From Leucobacter chromiisoli (GTDB lineage Bacteria > Actinomycetota > Actinomycetes > Actinomycetales > Microbacteriaceae): a stretch of 32,827 nucleotides of DNA. The notes below the pieces were generated by a model. The model ran no database searches. It had not been told where the DNA came from and worked only from the letters and a program-made list of their open reading frames with translations. The translations under genes were made by a program, and so were the position numbers. Below, piece after piece: positions 1 through 8,847 of the stretch. Location: the NCBI RefSeq assembly GCF_016522505.1, contig NZ_JAEHOH010000025.1, positions 1 through 32,827 on the forward strand, in the 5' to 3' direction. Each line of letters begins with the position of its first letter. The stretch's first letter is position 1.

Positions 1-28
1 CCCTTCTGCGTTTCCGCGACCCCGAACG

Positions 29-94
29 GTCGACTGTAAAGATTATTGGATTAATAGTCGACTTTTTGGTCGAAATGAACTTATGATGAGCGCA
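29..94 (+). promoter_or_regulatory. Candidate promoter/operator of the meta-cleavage operon
   Basis: This AT-richer stretch lies ahead of the first catabolic gene. A perfect 7-bp inverted repeat (GTCGACT at 29-35, AGTCGAC at 56-62) flanks an AT-rich centre, and a third GTCGA copy lies at 69-73. A -10-like TATGAT is at 82-87, but no convincing -35 is visible. The repeat may be the operator for a regulator such as the GntR protein at 5942; that pairing is inference. Bases 1-28 hold nothing I can recognise. Confidence 0.4.
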
Positions 95-181
95 GTCGCA
101 CGGCCGCGACCCGCCCCGTGTCGAACGGGCTCACGGACATGGCGGTCCGGAGCGTCGTATCGATCTGAACGAAGGAACCCG

Positions 182-1159
182 ATGGCATATCACAACCAAC
201 CGGAGATCGCGAAGCTCGGAGCAGCGCATCTCTTCACGCCCGATCTCGAGAAGTCGCTCTGGTTCTTCCACGACGTCATCGGCCTCGAGATCGTCGCCCG
301 CACCGAGACCAAGGTGTATCTGCGCGCCGCCATGGAGCGCGAGCACCACAGCCTCGTGCTCGAAGCGGGAGAGCGGTCGCGTCTCGACCACGTCTCGTGG
401 CGGGTGCGCCGCCCCGAGGACCTCGACAAGTTCTACACGCAGCTCACCGAGAACGGCACCGAGGTGGCCGTGCAGGCCCCCGACGCCGAGGACGGGTACG
501 GAGAGTCGCTCCGCCTGCAGATGCCCTCGGGGCACAAGCTCCGCCTCTACTGGGACGTCGAGAAGCCCGCCGTCGCCGAGGCCGACCGCTCCGTGCTGCT
601 CAACCAGCGCTACAAGTCCTGGAATCGCGGTATCGGCGTGCGTCGCATCGACCACGTCAACCTGTGGAGCACCCACGAGCCGGAGCCCGTGCACCAGTGG
701 CTCACCGACAACCTCGGATTCAAGCTGCGCGAGTACGTCCAGACCCCGCACGGCCGCATCGGCGGCTGGATGAGCGTCACGCCGCTCGTGCACGACATCG
801 CGGTGATGAAGGCCGGTCCGCACGAGACGACTCCGGCCCGCATGCACCACCTCGCGTTCTGGCTCGACAACGCCGCAGACGTGCTGCGGGCCGCCGACAT
901 CCTGGTCGAGGCTGGGATCAAGCCCGATCAGGGCCCGGGCAAGCACGGCGTGAGCCAGGCCTTCTTCCTCTACGTGCGCGATCCCGGCTCCGGGCACCGC
1001 GTCGAGATATTCAGCAACGGCTACCTCATCTTCGACCCCGATTGGGAGCCGGTCGAGTGGGGCGTGGACGACATCGCGACGGCGCTCGCCATGTGGGGGC
1101 CGACCGACTACATCCCGCACACCGACGACCACGTCATGAACACCACGACGGAGGCGTGA
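182..1159 (+). CDS. Extradiol (catechol 2,3-type) dioxygenase, VOC family
   Basis: This 325-residue protein should open a catechol ring next to the hydroxyls using Fe(II) and O2, giving a 2-hydroxymuconic-type product. It has two VOC modules (about 10-125 and 153-310). The C-terminal module carries the expected 2-His-1-Glu iron site: H158 in RIDHVNL, H222 or H223 in MHHLAFWLD, and E275 in [11 protein letters not shown]. The start at 182 is chosen because GAAGGA lies just upstream and the protein then begins at the normal family N-terminus; the frame stays open further upstream without a ribosome site. It is first in a tight operon with a C-C hydrolase, so the substrate is probably a 3-substituted catechol (an alkyl-, aryl- or carboxyalkyl-catechol). 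Exact substrate is unknown. The family call is firm. Confidence 0.9.
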   Translation: MAYHNQPEIAKLGAAHLFTPDLEKSLWFFHDVIGLEIVARTETKVYLRAAMEREHHSLVLEAGERSRLDHVSWRVRRPEDLDKFYTQLTENGTEVAVQAPDAEDGYGESLRLQMPSGHKLRLYWDVEKPAVAEADRSVLLNQRYKSWNRGIGVRRIDHVNLWSTHEPEPVHQWLTDNLGFKLREYVQTPHGRIGGWMSVTPLVHDIAVMKAGPHETTPARMHHLAFWLDNAADVLRAADILVEAGIKPDQGPGKHGVSQAFFLYVRDPGSGHRVEIFSNGYLIFDPDWEPVEWGVDDIATALAMWGPTDYIPHTDDHVMNTTTEA

Positions 1160-1161
1160 CC

Positions 1162-2013
1162 ATGGAGAGTTTCACGACCGAGCGCATCGAGACCGACGGG
1201 TACACGACGGAGTACCTCGATTCGCGCGGAGACGGCGATGCCGTCCTGCTGCTGCACGGCGGAGGGCCGGGCGCGAACGCGGCGACCAACTGGCGGGGCT
1301 TCATCCCCGGTCTGGCGGACCGCCACCGGGCGATCGCCCCCGACATCCTCGGCTACGGCAACACGGATCATCCCGAGGACGGACCGCCCACGCTGATCGG
1401 ATGGATGCGCGCGCGTGTGCGGCAGGTCATCTCGCTGCTCGACGCGCTCGGCATCGAGCAGGCGCACGTGATCGGCAACTCCATGGGCGGGGCGCTGGCC
1501 ATGTGGCTCACCGAGGCTCACCCCGAGCGGGTGAAGAGCCTCGTGCTCATGGGGAGCGCCGGCGGCCACATGGCCGCACCCACGCAAGAGGTCATTCGCA
1601 TGGCCACGTACTACAAGGATCCGTCGAAGGAAGGCCTCAAAGCCCTCACCCGATGGTTCGTGTACGACGAGAGCGACCTCGGCGCCGACCTCGACTCCAT
1701 CGTCGAGGACCGCTTCATCGAGCTCAGCAGGCCCGAGGTGCGCCGCTCCTACACGCGGTTCTTCAACCCGCCGGTGTCCCTGCCGTCCGAGATGACGGTG
1801 CCGCAGTCCTCGCTGCGTCGCATCCAGCAGCGCACGCTGCTCGTGCATGGGCGAGAGGACCGCTTCGTGACGCCGGACTCTTCGGTGTATCTGAACCAGC
1901 ACATCCCGAACTCCCAACTGCACATCTTCGAGAAGTGCGGCCACTGGGTGCAGATCGAGCGGCGCGAGTCGATGCTCGCGCTCGTGCGCCTCTTCTACAC
2001 GGAGGAGCTGTGA
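1162..2013 (+). CDS. Alpha/beta-hydrolase, meta-cleavage product C-C hydrolase (MhpC/BphD/HbpD type)
   Basis: This 283-residue alpha/beta-hydrolase is expected to split the ring-fission product into 2-hydroxypenta-2,4-dienoate and a carboxylic acid. The family signature HGGGPGA is at 32-38. The catalytic triad can be read as S107 (GNSMGG), D233 (HGREDRF) and H261 (CGHWVQ); the His-Trp pair is typical of C-C bond hydrolases. It begins 2 nt after the dioxygenase stop with GGAGG at 1150-1154, so the two are co-translated. Esterase activity is a possible alternative, but coupling to an extradiol dioxygenase makes the C-C hydrolase role much more likely. If the ring carries a 2-hydroxyphenyl side group the released acid would be salicylate, which genes further right would consume (inference). 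Confidence 0.88.
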   Translation: MESFTTERIETDGYTTEYLDSRGDGDAVLLLHGGGPGANAATNWRGFIPGLADRHRAIAPDILGYGNTDHPEDGPPTLIGWMRARVRQVISLLDALGIEQAHVIGNSMGGALAMWLTEAHPERVKSLVLMGSAGGHMAAPTQEVIRMATYYKDPSKEGLKALTRWFVYDESDLGADLDSIVEDRFIELSRPEVRRSYTRFFNPPVSLPSEMTVPQSSLRRIQQRTLLVHGREDRFVTPDSSVYLNQHIPNSQLHIFEKCGHWVQIERRESMLALVRLFYTEEL

Positions 2014-2015
2014 CG

Positions 2016-3017
2016 ATGACGCGGCCCCGAGGTGCGGCGGGGAACCCGGCGGATCGCCTCCGCGCCGGACCGCGCATGAAGGTCGCGATCATCGGATCCG
2101 GGAACATCGGCACGGACCTCATGTTCAAGGTGATGCGACTGAGCGAGCGGCTGGAGATGGGCGTGATGGTCGGGATCGATCCGCACTCCGACGGGCTGGC
2201 GCGGGCCGCGGGGCTCGGCTTCGAGACCACGCACGAGGGGATCGAGGGCCTCATGCGCAGCCCGCAGTTCGACGAGATCGGCCTCGTGTTCGACGCGACG
2301 AGCGCCGCGGCCCATCGGGCCAACGCGAAGGCCCTCATCCCGCACGGCAAGCGCCTCGTCGATCTCACGCCGGCGGCCACGGGGCCGTTCACCGTGCCGC
2401 CGGTGAACCTCGACGAGCACCTGGCCGCCGACGACGTGAACATGGTCACCTGCGGCGGCCAGGCGACGATCCCGATCGTGCACGCCGTGTCGTCGCAGAC
2501 GCCCGTGCTCTACGCGGAGATCGTGGCCTCGATCGCGTCGCGCTCGGCGGGCCCCGGCACCCGCGCGAACATCGACGAGTTCACCGAGACGACTGCGAGG
2601 GGTCTCGAGACGGTGGGCGGAGCGGCCCGGGGCAAGGCGATCATCGTGCTCAACCCCGCCGAGCCGCCCATGATCATGCGCGACACCGTGCAGCTGCTCA
2701 CGGCGCCGCTCGACGATGCCCAGCAGGAGCGGATCGCAGCGCAGGTGCGCGCTCGCGTCGCCGAAGTCGCCGAGTACGTGCCCGGATACCGGCTCAAGCA
2801 GGACGTGATCTTCGAAGCCGAGGGATCGGAGGTCGAGCGGCTCGTGCCCGAGAGGCTTCGCCGACCCGACGGCTACACCCGCATCACCGTCTTTCTCGAG
2901 GTGGAGGGCGCGGCGATGTACCTGCCCGCCTATGCGGGGAACCTGGACATCATGACGTCGGCCGCGCTCCGCGTCGCCGACGGCATCGCCGAGAGACTGC
3001 AGGAGGCCGTGTCGTGA
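2016..3017 (+). CDS. mhpF: Acetaldehyde dehydrogenase (acylating)
   Basis: Converts acetaldehyde, NAD+ and CoA to acetyl-CoA, normally channelled from the partner aldolase encoded next door. The NAD-binding start [15 protein letters not shown] and the catalytic Cys in [12 protein letters not shown] (C146 with this start) are clear. With the ATG at 2016 the product is 333 residues, about 20 longer than usual; GGAGGAG at 2001-2007 supports this start. An internal ATG at 2076 would give the canonical N-terminus MKVAIIG and 313 residues but has no good ribosome site. Both starts are possible. The gene follows the hydrolase by 2 nt and overlaps the aldolase by 4 nt. Confidence 0.93.
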   Translation: MTRPRGAAGNPADRLRAGPRMKVAIIGSGNIGTDLMFKVMRLSERLEMGVMVGIDPHSDGLARAAGLGFETTHEGIEGLMRSPQFDEIGLVFDATSAAAHRANAKALIPHGKRLVDLTPAATGPFTVPPVNLDEHLAADDVNMVTCGGQATIPIVHAVSSQTPVLYAEIVASIASRSAGPGTRANIDEFTETTARGLETVGGAARGKAIIVLNPAEPPMIMRDTVQLLTAPLDDAQQERIAAQVRARVAEVAEYVPGYRLKQDVIFEAEGSEVERLVPERLRRPDGYTRITVFLEVEGAAMYLPAYAGNLDIMTSAALRVADGIAERLQEAVS

Positions 3018-4123
3018 GCCGGAAGTTCTATCTCCAGGACGTCACCCTGCGCGACGGAATGCACGCGATCAGGCACCGGATCGACCCGGGCGCCGTCGCG
3101 AGCATCGCGGCCACGCTCGATCGCAGCGGCGTGGACGCGATCGAGGTCACCCACGGCGACGGTCTCGCCGGCGGCAGCCTCACCTACGGCCCCGGATCCC
3201 ACGCCTCGTTCGAATGGATCGAGGCCGCCGCGGAGGTCGTGCAGCACGCGGTGCTCACCACGCTGCTGCTGCCCGGCATCGGCACGCTGCGCGACCTGCG
3301 GCGGGCCTACGACCTCGGAGTGCGATCGGTGCGGATCGCCACGCACTGCACCGAGGCCGACGTCTCGAAGCAGTACATCGAGACGGCCAAGGGGTGGGGG
3401 ATGGACGTCTCCGGCTTCCTCATGATGTCCCACCTGCAGCCGCCGCGGGCGCTCGCGGAGCAGGCGCTGCTCATGGAGAGCTACGGCGCGGACTGCGTCT
3501 ACGTCACCGACTCCGCCGGCCGCATGACGATGCAGGACGTCCGCGAGCGCATCGCGGCGTACCGCGATGCGCTCGCGGAGGAGACCCAGATCGGGGTGCA
3601 CGCGCATCAGAACCTCTCGCTGGCGGTCGCGAACTCGGTGGTCGCGGTCGAAGCGGGGGCGTTCCGCGTCGACGCATCGCTCGCCGGGCACGGAGCCGGA
3701 GCCGGGAACACCCCCATCGAACCCTTCGTCGCGGTCGCCGAGCTCATGGGCTGGGAGACGCGCGCAGACCTGTTCGGGTTGCAGGATGCGGCAGACGATC
3801 TCGTGCGCCCGCTGCACGACCGGCCCGTGCAGGTCGACCGCGAGACGCTCACCCTGGGGTACGCGGGCACCTACTCGAGCTTCCTGCGTCACGCCGAGCG
3901 GGCCTCGGCCTCGTACGGGCCCGACACGCGCGCGCTGCTGGTCGAGGCCGGCAGGCGCCGGCTCATCGGCGGGCAGGAGGACATGCTCCCCGACATCGCG
4001 CTCGACCTGCTCTCGCAGGAGGATCGCCCGTCGCCCCTCCCGGAGCCCGCGAGGGGCGACGATCTCCCAGTTTCGCGCCGCGGCAATGCCGCTGCGGCGC
4101 TCAACCGAAAGGAACCAACATGA
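3014..4123 (+). CDS. mhpE: 4-hydroxy-2-oxovalerate aldolase
   Basis: Cleaves 4-hydroxy-2-oxovalerate to pyruvate and acetaldehyde and works in complex with the acylating dehydrogenase before it. The DRE-TIM/HMGL-type start [15 protein letters not shown] supplies R13, D14 and H17. The second metal motif IGVHAHQN gives H196 and H198, matching the DmpG metal and catalytic set. The start is a GTG overlapping the previous stop (GTGA), with AGGAGG at 3001-3006. At 369 residues it is about 25-30 longer than usual because of a polar, low-complexity C-terminal tail (about 338-369). The gene ends in an ATGA overlap with the monooxygenase. Confidence 0.93.
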   Translation: MSRKFYLQDVTLRDGMHAIRHRIDPGAVASIAATLDRSGVDAIEVTHGDGLAGGSLTYGPGSHASFEWIEAAAEVVQHAVLTTLLLPGIGTLRDLRRAYDLGVRSVRIATHCTEADVSKQYIETAKGWGMDVSGFLMMSHLQPPRALAEQALLMESYGADCVYVTDSAGRMTMQDVRERIAAYRDALAEETQIGVHAHQNLSLAVANSVVAVEAGAFRVDASLAGHGAGAGNTPIEPFVAVAELMGWETRADLFGLQDAADDLVRPLHDRPVQVDRETLTLGYAGTYSSFLRHAERASASYGPDTRALLVEAGRRRLIGGQEDMLPDIALDLLSQEDRPSPLPEPARGDDLPVSRRGNAAAALNRKEPT

Positions 4124-5868
4124 ACACGATTCCCGCAGTCGAGACCGAGGTGCTCATCGTCGGGGCCGGCCCCGCCGGTGCGGCGGCAGGGGCGCTGCTC
4201 GCGACCTACGGCATCGACGCCATGATGATCAACAAGTACAACAGCGTGGCCAATACGCCGCGCGCCCACATCACCAATCAGCGCGCCATGGAGGTGCTTC
4301 GCGACCTCGGACTCGAGCGCCAGGCGAAGGCCGCCTCGACGCCGCAGAACCTCATGGGCGACCACGTCTACGCGACGAGCCTCGCGGGCCAGGAGCTCGG
4401 CCGGATCCGCACCTGGTACACGCATCCCAGCTTCAAGGCCGAGCACGACCTCGCCAGCCCCACCGCCGTCTGCGACATTCCGCAGGACAAGATGGAACCG
4501 ATCCTCGTGGGCGCCGCCTCGTACCGCGGCACCACCGTGCGCAGCGGGACGGAGCTCCTGGGCTTCGAGCAGGACGACGACGGAGTGACCTCGACCCTGC
4601 GGGACCGGGTGACCGGAGAGCAGTACACCGTGCGCAGCAGGTACCTCATCGGAGCCGACGGCGGCCGCTCGCTCGTCGCGGAGCAGCTCGGCCTGCGCTT
4701 CGAGGGCGAGATGGTCGCGAGCGCGTCGATGAACGTCGTGTTCCGCGCCGACCTCAGCCATCTCGTCGAGCACCGTCCGAGCGACATGTACTGGTTCCTG
4801 CAGCAGGGAGTCGGCCACGGCGGGGTCGGCGTGGGCGTGCTGCGCGTCGTCGACACCTGGGATCGCTGGGTGGGCGTCTGGGGCTTCGACGCGAGCCAGG
4901 GCACGCCCGAGCTCACCGACGAGCTCGGGACCTCGATCGCGCACAAGCTCATCGGCGACGACACGGTGCCCGTCGAGATCGAGTCGCTCTCGACCTGGGG
5001 CGTCAACCGCAAGTACGCGGTCGAGAACACCCGCGGCCGCGCCTTCATCGTCGGCGACGCCGCGCATCGCCACTCGCCGATGAACGGACTCGGATCCAAC
5101 ACCTCGATCCAGGACTCCTACAACCTCGCCTGGAAGCTCGCCCTCGTGCTGCGCGGTCTCGCCGGCCCCGGGCTGCTCGAGAGCTATGCCGAGGAGCGCC
5201 TGCCCATCGCCAAGCACCTCGTGGACCGCACGGTGCGCAGCGAGGGGCTCATGCCCGGCATGTTCAAGGCGCTCCGCCTTCCGCCCGGATTCGAGGAGTC
5301 GGTGCTCGCCCAGGTGCTCGAGAATCTCGAGGCGCCGACGGAGGAGGGCGCCGAGCGGCGTGCGGAGTTCCGCGCCGCGATGGACGCCACGCTCGCATGC
5401 TTCAACACGCACGGCATGGAGCTCAACCAGTTCTACTCCTCGCGCGCCGTCGTCACCGACGGCGCCGAGGCTCCCGTGCCGGAGCGCGATGTGGAGCTGC
5501 ACTACTTCCCGTCGTCCTTCCCCGGCCACCACCTGCCGCACGCCTGGGTCGTGAAGGACCAGCGACGCACGCCGATCTTCGACCTCTGCGGCAAGGGCGG
5601 ATTCACGATCCTCGCCGGCGACCGGGGCGCGGCATGGCGCGACGCGGCGGCGGTGGTGTCCGAGGAACTCGGTCTGCCCCTCGACGTCGTGGTCATCGGC
5701 CGCGGCGGAGACTACGAGGACGCCTACGGCGACTTCGCGGCCGTCGCCCAGATCGGGGAGCTCGGCGCGCTGCTCGTCCGGCCGGACCATATGATCGGCT
5801 GGCGCACGACGGAGACGGCCGATGCGGACGAGCTGCTGCGCGTGCTCCGCAGCATCCTCGATCGCTGA
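4120..5868 (+). CDS. FAD-dependent phenol monooxygenase, HbpA/TfdB type
   Basis: This 582-residue group A flavin monooxygenase should hydroxylate a phenol ortho to its OH with NAD(P)H, making the catechol for the dioxygenase of the same operon. The FAD dinucleotide motif [11 protein letters not shown] is at 14-24, the DG motif GADGGRS at 178-184, and the GD motif GDAAHRHSP at 312-320. A thioredoxin-like C-terminal domain starts around 470 and includes [11 protein letters not shown]. From memory, the length and motifs such as [11 protein letters not shown] and the C-terminal block resemble 2-hydroxybiphenyl 3-monooxygenase (HbpA, 586 aa) and 2,4-dichlorophenol 6-monooxygenase (TfdB) more than MhpA. 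This could not be aligned here. AAGGA at 4109-4113 is the ribosome site, and the ATG overlaps the aldolase stop. Substrate remains a guess. Confidence 0.85.
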   Translation: MNTIPAVETEVLIVGAGPAGAAAGALLATYGIDAMMINKYNSVANTPRAHITNQRAMEVLRDLGLERQAKAASTPQNLMGDHVYATSLAGQELGRIRTWYTHPSFKAEHDLASPTAVCDIPQDKMEPILVGAASYRGTTVRSGTELLGFEQDDDGVTSTLRDRVTGEQYTVRSRYLIGADGGRSLVAEQLGLRFEGEMVASASMNVVFRADLSHLVEHRPSDMYWFLQQGVGHGGVGVGVLRVVDTWDRWVGVWGFDASQGTPELTDELGTSIAHKLIGDDTVPVEIESLSTWGVNRKYAVENTRGRAFIVGDAAHRHSPMNGLGSNTSIQDSYNLAWKLALVLRGLAGPGLLESYAEERLPIAKHLVDRTVRSEGLMPGMFKALRLPPGFEESVLAQVLENLEAPTEEGAERRAEFRAAMDATLACFNTHGMELNQFYSSRAVVTDGAEAPVPERDVELHYFPSSFPGHHLPHAWVVKDQRRTPIFDLCGKGGFTILAGDRGAAWRDAAAVVSEELGLPLDVVVIGRGGDYEDAYGDFAAVAQIGELGALLVRPDHMIGWRTTETADADELLRVLRSILDR

Positions 5869-5874
5869 TGCGGC

Positions 5875-5904
5875 GGAGGGCGGGCTGCGCGCGGCCCGCC
5901 CTCC
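5875..5904 (+). terminator. Hairpin terminator after the meta-cleavage operon
   Basis: An 11-bp perfect stem, GGAGGGCGGGC (5875-5885) with GCCCGCCCTCC (5894-5904), begins 6 nt after the monooxygenase stop. There is no clear U-run, as is common in high-GC actinobacteria. It separates the operon from the regulator gene, which has its own promoter. Confidence 0.7.
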
Positions 5905-5915
5905 CCATCTCCGCC

Positions 5916-5934
5916 GGCTTGCAAGCCCTATAGT
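5916..5934 (+). promoter_or_regulatory. gntR promoter with 12-bp palindrome
   Basis: A -10 element TATAGT lies at 5929-5934, only 7 nt before the ATG at 5942, and no Shine-Dalgarno is present; this suggests a leaderless mRNA. Directly upstream, in the spacer position, is the perfect palindrome GGCTTGCAAGCC (5916-5927), a plausible autoregulatory operator. Role of the palindrome is inferred from its place only. Confidence 0.5.
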
Positions 5935-5941
5935 GAAACAC

Positions 5942-6637
5942 ATGACAGCGCGGGCAGACTCTCTCACCCTGACCGAGTTCGTTCGTACCTCTCTGCGGGC
6001 CGACATCCTCTCCGGCAAGATCGGCCGCGGCGAGCCGCTGCGGCTCGAGGCGCTGATGGCGAGGTTCGACGTGAGTCGTGCCGTGGTGCGCGAGGTGCTG
6101 ATCCGGCTCGTCGAGGAGAACCTCGTCGTCGCCAACCCCAACCGGGGCTTCCGCGTCATCGACATCACGGCCGAGGGGCTGGTCGACCTCATCAAGCTGC
6201 GTGTGCTCGTCGAATCGGAGGCCATGAAACTCTCCATCGAGCAGGGCGACACGGAGTGGGAGGCCGGGATCATCGCGGCGCACCACGTCCTCGAGCGGGC
6301 CGAGGTGTCGGAGAGCAGCGCCTGGTGGGGAGAGTCCGAGGCGTGGGTTCGCGCGCACATCTCCTTCCATGAGGCGCTCACGGCGGCCTGCGGCAGCCCG
6401 CGGATGCTCTCGCTCGTGAACCGCTTGCGCAAGGAATCGGCGATCTACTACCAGGTGCGGGTGCCGGCCGGGTCGCCCGCCGCGGAGGACATCGCCGACC
6501 GCGACATCGCGGCCGAGCACAGCGAGCTCATGCACCTCGCGATCGCTCGCGATGGTGAGGGCGCGGTCGAGTTGTTCCAGCACGAGACGTGGACCACCGC
6601 CAAGGTGCTGCTGCAGGTGCTGGAATCCGAGGGCTGA
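5942..6637 (+). CDS. GntR family (FadR/FCD subfamily) transcriptional regulator
   Basis: This 231-residue regulator has an N-terminal winged helix (about 8-72; SLRADILSGKIGRGEPLRLEAL, DVSRAVVREVL, NRGFRV) and an FCD ligand-binding domain (about 80-215). The domain contains FHEAL and the late EHSELMHLAI segment, which usually holds metal and organic acid. It lies just after the meta-cleavage operon and probably controls it in response to a pathway acid or substrate; that is inference from position. The start is the ATG 7 nt after TATAGT, so translation is likely leaderless; the same frame runs further upstream but through the terminator. It converges on the transporter gene across a strong shared terminator. 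Confidence 0.88.
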   Translation: MTARADSLTLTEFVRTSLRADILSGKIGRGEPLRLEALMARFDVSRAVVREVLIRLVEENLVVANPNRGFRVIDITAEGLVDLIKLRVLVESEAMKLSIEQGDTEWEAGIIAAHHVLERAEVSESSAWWGESEAWVRAHISFHEALTAACGSPRMLSLVNRLRKESAIYYQVRVPAGSPAAEDIADRDIAAEHSELMHLAIARDGEGAVELFQHETWTTAKVLLQVLESEG

Positions 6638-6650
6638 GAGAGTCGGGGAC

Positions 6651-6693
6651 GCGGGACAGGGCGCCGGGAAGGCTCCCCGGCGCCCTGTCCCGC
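6651..6693. terminator. Strong bidirectional terminator between gntR and the transporter
   Basis: A perfect 18-bp inverted repeat (arms 6651-6668 and 6676-6693, core GGGACAGGGCGCCGGG) with a 7-nt loop sits between two convergent genes, 13 nt after one stop and 8 nt after the other. It can serve both transcripts. Confidence 0.85.
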
Positions 6694-6701
6694 TCGAGCC
6701 G

Positions 6702-8051
6702 TCACACGCCCGCGGACCGCCTCGGCACCAGTGCGATGAGTACCGCGCCGACGAGCGCCACGGCCGCGAAGATGTAGAAGTTCACCTGGAAGCCGAGCGC
6801 GAGACTCGCGATGAGGCCGCCGATGATCGGGCCGCTCATGCCGCCGAGACGGCCGACGCCCAGGGTCCAGGCCAGCGCCGTGGCGGAGTTGGCCTGCGGG
6901 TAGTACGTGGCCACGAATCCGTTGACGAAGATCTGCGTGCCGATCGATCCGAGACCCGCGAATGCGATGAAGACGAGCAGTACGCCGTAGGGGAGTCCGA
7001 AGCTCATGAGGGCGATGGCGATGAACGCGATCGCGAAGCTCGCGAGCACGACCTTCTTGATGCCGATCCTGTCGGCGATGTAGGAGCCGGAGATCGCGCC
7101 GACGATCGCGCCGACGTTGAGGGCGAGCAGGAAGCTCAGGGAGCTGCCGAGATCGTATCCGGCCTCGCGCATGATCTGGGGCAGCCAGGTGTTCAGGCCG
7201 TATACGAGCAGCAGACCGCAGTAGCTGGCGAAGGCGAGCATGAAGGTGCCGAGGATCCAGCTGTGGCTGAACATCAGTCGCAGCGACCCCGTCTGCTCGG
7301 GGGTCTGCTCGGCCGCGGCCTCCGCGGCCTCGGCGGTCCCGGCGGCCGCGGGGCCGGCGACGACGTCGGCGTAGACGAGGCCGTAGTCGTCGGCGATGCG
7401 CCGAGCCTCCGCGTGGCGACCCCGGGCGGCCAGGTAGGCGACCGACTCCGGCATGAAGGCCCAGATGAAGGGCACGAGCACGACGACCGGCAGGGCGCCG
7501 AACGCATAGAGCCAGCGCCAGTCGACGTGCGGCAGCAGGACGATGCCGAGCAGTGCGGCGAGCACGCCGCCGACCGAGTATCCGCTGTACATCACGGCGT
7601 TCGCGAGCTGGCGGCGCGCCCGAGGGGCGAACTCGACGGTCATGGCGACGCAGCTGGGGATGATCGGCCCCAGGCCGAGGCCGGTGAGGAAGCGCAGGAG
7701 GCCGAATATCTCGGGTGACGGAGCAATGGCGGTGAGCCCCATGAGCACCGAGAACCAGGTGAGCGAGATGATCATGATCTTCTTGCGGCCGAGCACATCG
7801 GTGAGCAGACCGACGAAGAGGGTGCCGATGAGCATCCCGAGAAGCGCGAGGCTGCCGTAGACGCCGGCGGCGTTGGGGTCGACATCCCAGCTCTCGTCCC
7901 CGAGGATCGACGGCACCGTCGAACCGTAGACCACGAGGTCGTAGCCGTCGAAGACGATCGCGACGAAGCAGAGAGCGAGTACGATCAGGCCGGATTTCTT
8001 CTTGAGCGCGGTTCCAGCGGGGGCCGGCCGGGTCGATGTGGCTTGGTTCAC
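6702..8051 (-). CDS. MFS aromatic acid:H+ symporter (AAHS family)
   Basis: This 449-residue, 12-TM transporter probably imports an aromatic acid such as salicylate, gentisate or another hydroxybenzoate. AAHS hallmarks are visible: the acidic motif FDGYDLVVYG in TM1 (about 34-43), the loop 2-3 signature GLLTDVLGRKKIM, and LRFLTGLGLG in TM4. The central cytoplasmic loop contains an Ala/Glu-rich stretch (about 225-245). The start is a GTG at 8051 with GAGGAGC 7 nt upstream. Promoter elements TTGACA and TACATT (16-bp spacing) lie in the divergent region shared with the paaY-like gene. Substrate is inferred from the surrounding salicylate/gentisate genes. Confidence 0.9.
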   Translation of the reverse strand: MNQATSTRPAPAGTALKKKSGLIVLALCFVAIVFDGYDLVVYGSTVPSILGDESWDVDPNAAGVYGSLALLGMLIGTLFVGLLTDVLGRKKIMIISLTWFSVLMGLTAIAPSPEIFGLLRFLTGLGLGPIIPSCVAMTVEFAPRARRQLANAVMYSGYSVGGVLAALLGIVLLPHVDWRWLYAFGALPVVVLVPFIWAFMPESVAYLAARGRHAEARRIADDYGLVYADVVAGPAAAGTAEAAEAAAEQTPEQTGSLRLMFSHSWILGTFMLAFASYCGLLLVYGLNTWLPQIMREAGYDLGSSLSFLLALNVGAIVGAISGSYIADRIGIKKVVLASFAIAFIAIALMSFGLPYGVLLVFIAFAGLGSIGTQIFVNGFVATYYPQANSATALAWTLGVGRLGGMSGPIIGGLIASLALGFQVNFYIFAAVALVGAVLIALVPRRSAGV

Positions 8052-8093
8052 GGGATGTGCTCCTCGTCGTTGAGTGAGTGAAATGGACGCGAC

Positions 8094-8143
8094 TATGAAT
8101 GTAACAAAATCCCGTTGAGTGTCAATGTTATGTTATTCATATT
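8094..8143. promoter_or_regulatory. Back-to-back promoters with symmetric operator, transporter/paaY
   Basis: On the minus strand TTGACA (8125-8120) and TACATT (8103-8098) are 16 bp apart and drive the transporter. On the plus strand TTGAGT (8115-8120) and CATATT (8138-8143) are 17 bp apart and drive paaY. The two -35 boxes meet in TTGAGTGTCAA. The arms TATGAAT (8094-8100) and ATTCATA (8135-8141) are perfect inverted repeats, each overlapping one -10. A protein bound to both could silence both genes; PaaX encoded two genes on is the natural candidate (inference). Confidence 0.6.
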
Positions 8144-8173
8144 GACCCGGCGCGGATGCTGAAGGAGGAGCCG

Positions 8174-8830
8174 ATGACCTGTTACGAGATCGACGGCGTG
8201 GTGCCGGTGGTCGAACCGACCGCGTTCGTGCACGAGACGGCGAGTCTGATCGGGGACGTCATCGTCGGAGCCGGCTGCTACATCGGCCCCCACGCGAGCC
8301 TGAGGGCCGATCTCGGACGCATCGTCGTCGGCGAGGGGAGCAACGTGCAGGACTCCTGCACGGTCCACGTCTTCCCTGGCCGAGACACCGAGCTCGCCGC
8401 CAACAGCCACGTCGGCCACGGTGCGGTGCTGCACGGCTGCTCGATCGGCTCCTACGCGCTCATCGGCATCAACGCCGCGGTGCTCGACGACGCGGTGATC
8501 GGGGCGGACTCGCTCGTGGGGGCGGGAGCGGTGGTCACGGCCGGGTCGCGGTTCCCTCCCCGTTCGCTCGTGCTCGGCAGTCCCGCCCGGCTCGTACGCG
8601 AGCTCGACGCCGAGACGGTCGAGTGGAAGCGCAACGGCACGCGCGTGTACCACGATCTCGTGCGGCGCAGCCGCGCGACGCTGCGCCCCGCGACCCCTCT
8701 CCCCGAGATCGAACCCGACCGCCGGCGGGTGATCGAGGCTGACGAGGCGGTGCATCTGACGCTGCAGGAGTTCCGGACGCGTCGCAGGAGTGCGACAGAC
8801 GGCACCACGGGCGTCGTCCCGCGGCTCTGA
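8174..8830 (+). CDS. paaY: PaaY-like hexapeptide-repeat protein (thioesterase/gamma-carbonic anhydrase fold)
   Basis: This 218-residue left-handed beta-helix protein of the PaaY family closely matches the E. coli PaaY pattern as I remember it: YxIDGxxPVV start, IGDVIxGxGxYIGPxASLRxDxGRIVV, GHxAxLHGC, GSPAxxxREL, and a C-terminal TLxxxxPLxEIEPxRxR. The three metal histidines of the gamma-carbonic anhydrase fold are H65, H82 and H87. PaaY is a thioesterase that clears dead-end CoA esters in phenylacetate catabolism. No phenylacetate genes are here, so its partner CoA ester may be salicylyl-CoA or gentisyl-CoA (inference). GGAGG at 8164-8168 sets the ATG at 8174. The paaX gene follows after 17 nt. 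Confidence 0.88.
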   Translation: MTCYEIDGVVPVVEPTAFVHETASLIGDVIVGAGCYIGPHASLRADLGRIVVGEGSNVQDSCTVHVFPGRDTELAANSHVGHGAVLHGCSIGSYALIGINAAVLDDAVIGADSLVGAGAVVTAGSRFPPRSLVLGSPARLVRELDAETVEWKRNGTRVYHDLVRRSRATLRPATPLPEIEPDRRRVIEADEAVHLTLQEFRTRRRSATDGTTGVVPRL

Positions 8831-8847
8831 CCTGCGAGAATCGAACG

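Noticed and set aside
3889..6432. Very long open frame on the minus strand (847 codons) opposite the aldolase, monooxygenase and gntR genes.
   Set aside because: Plus-strand genes have full catalytic motifs. Long antisense frames arise from high GC at third positions, and this translation is Arg/Val/His-rich without a domain.
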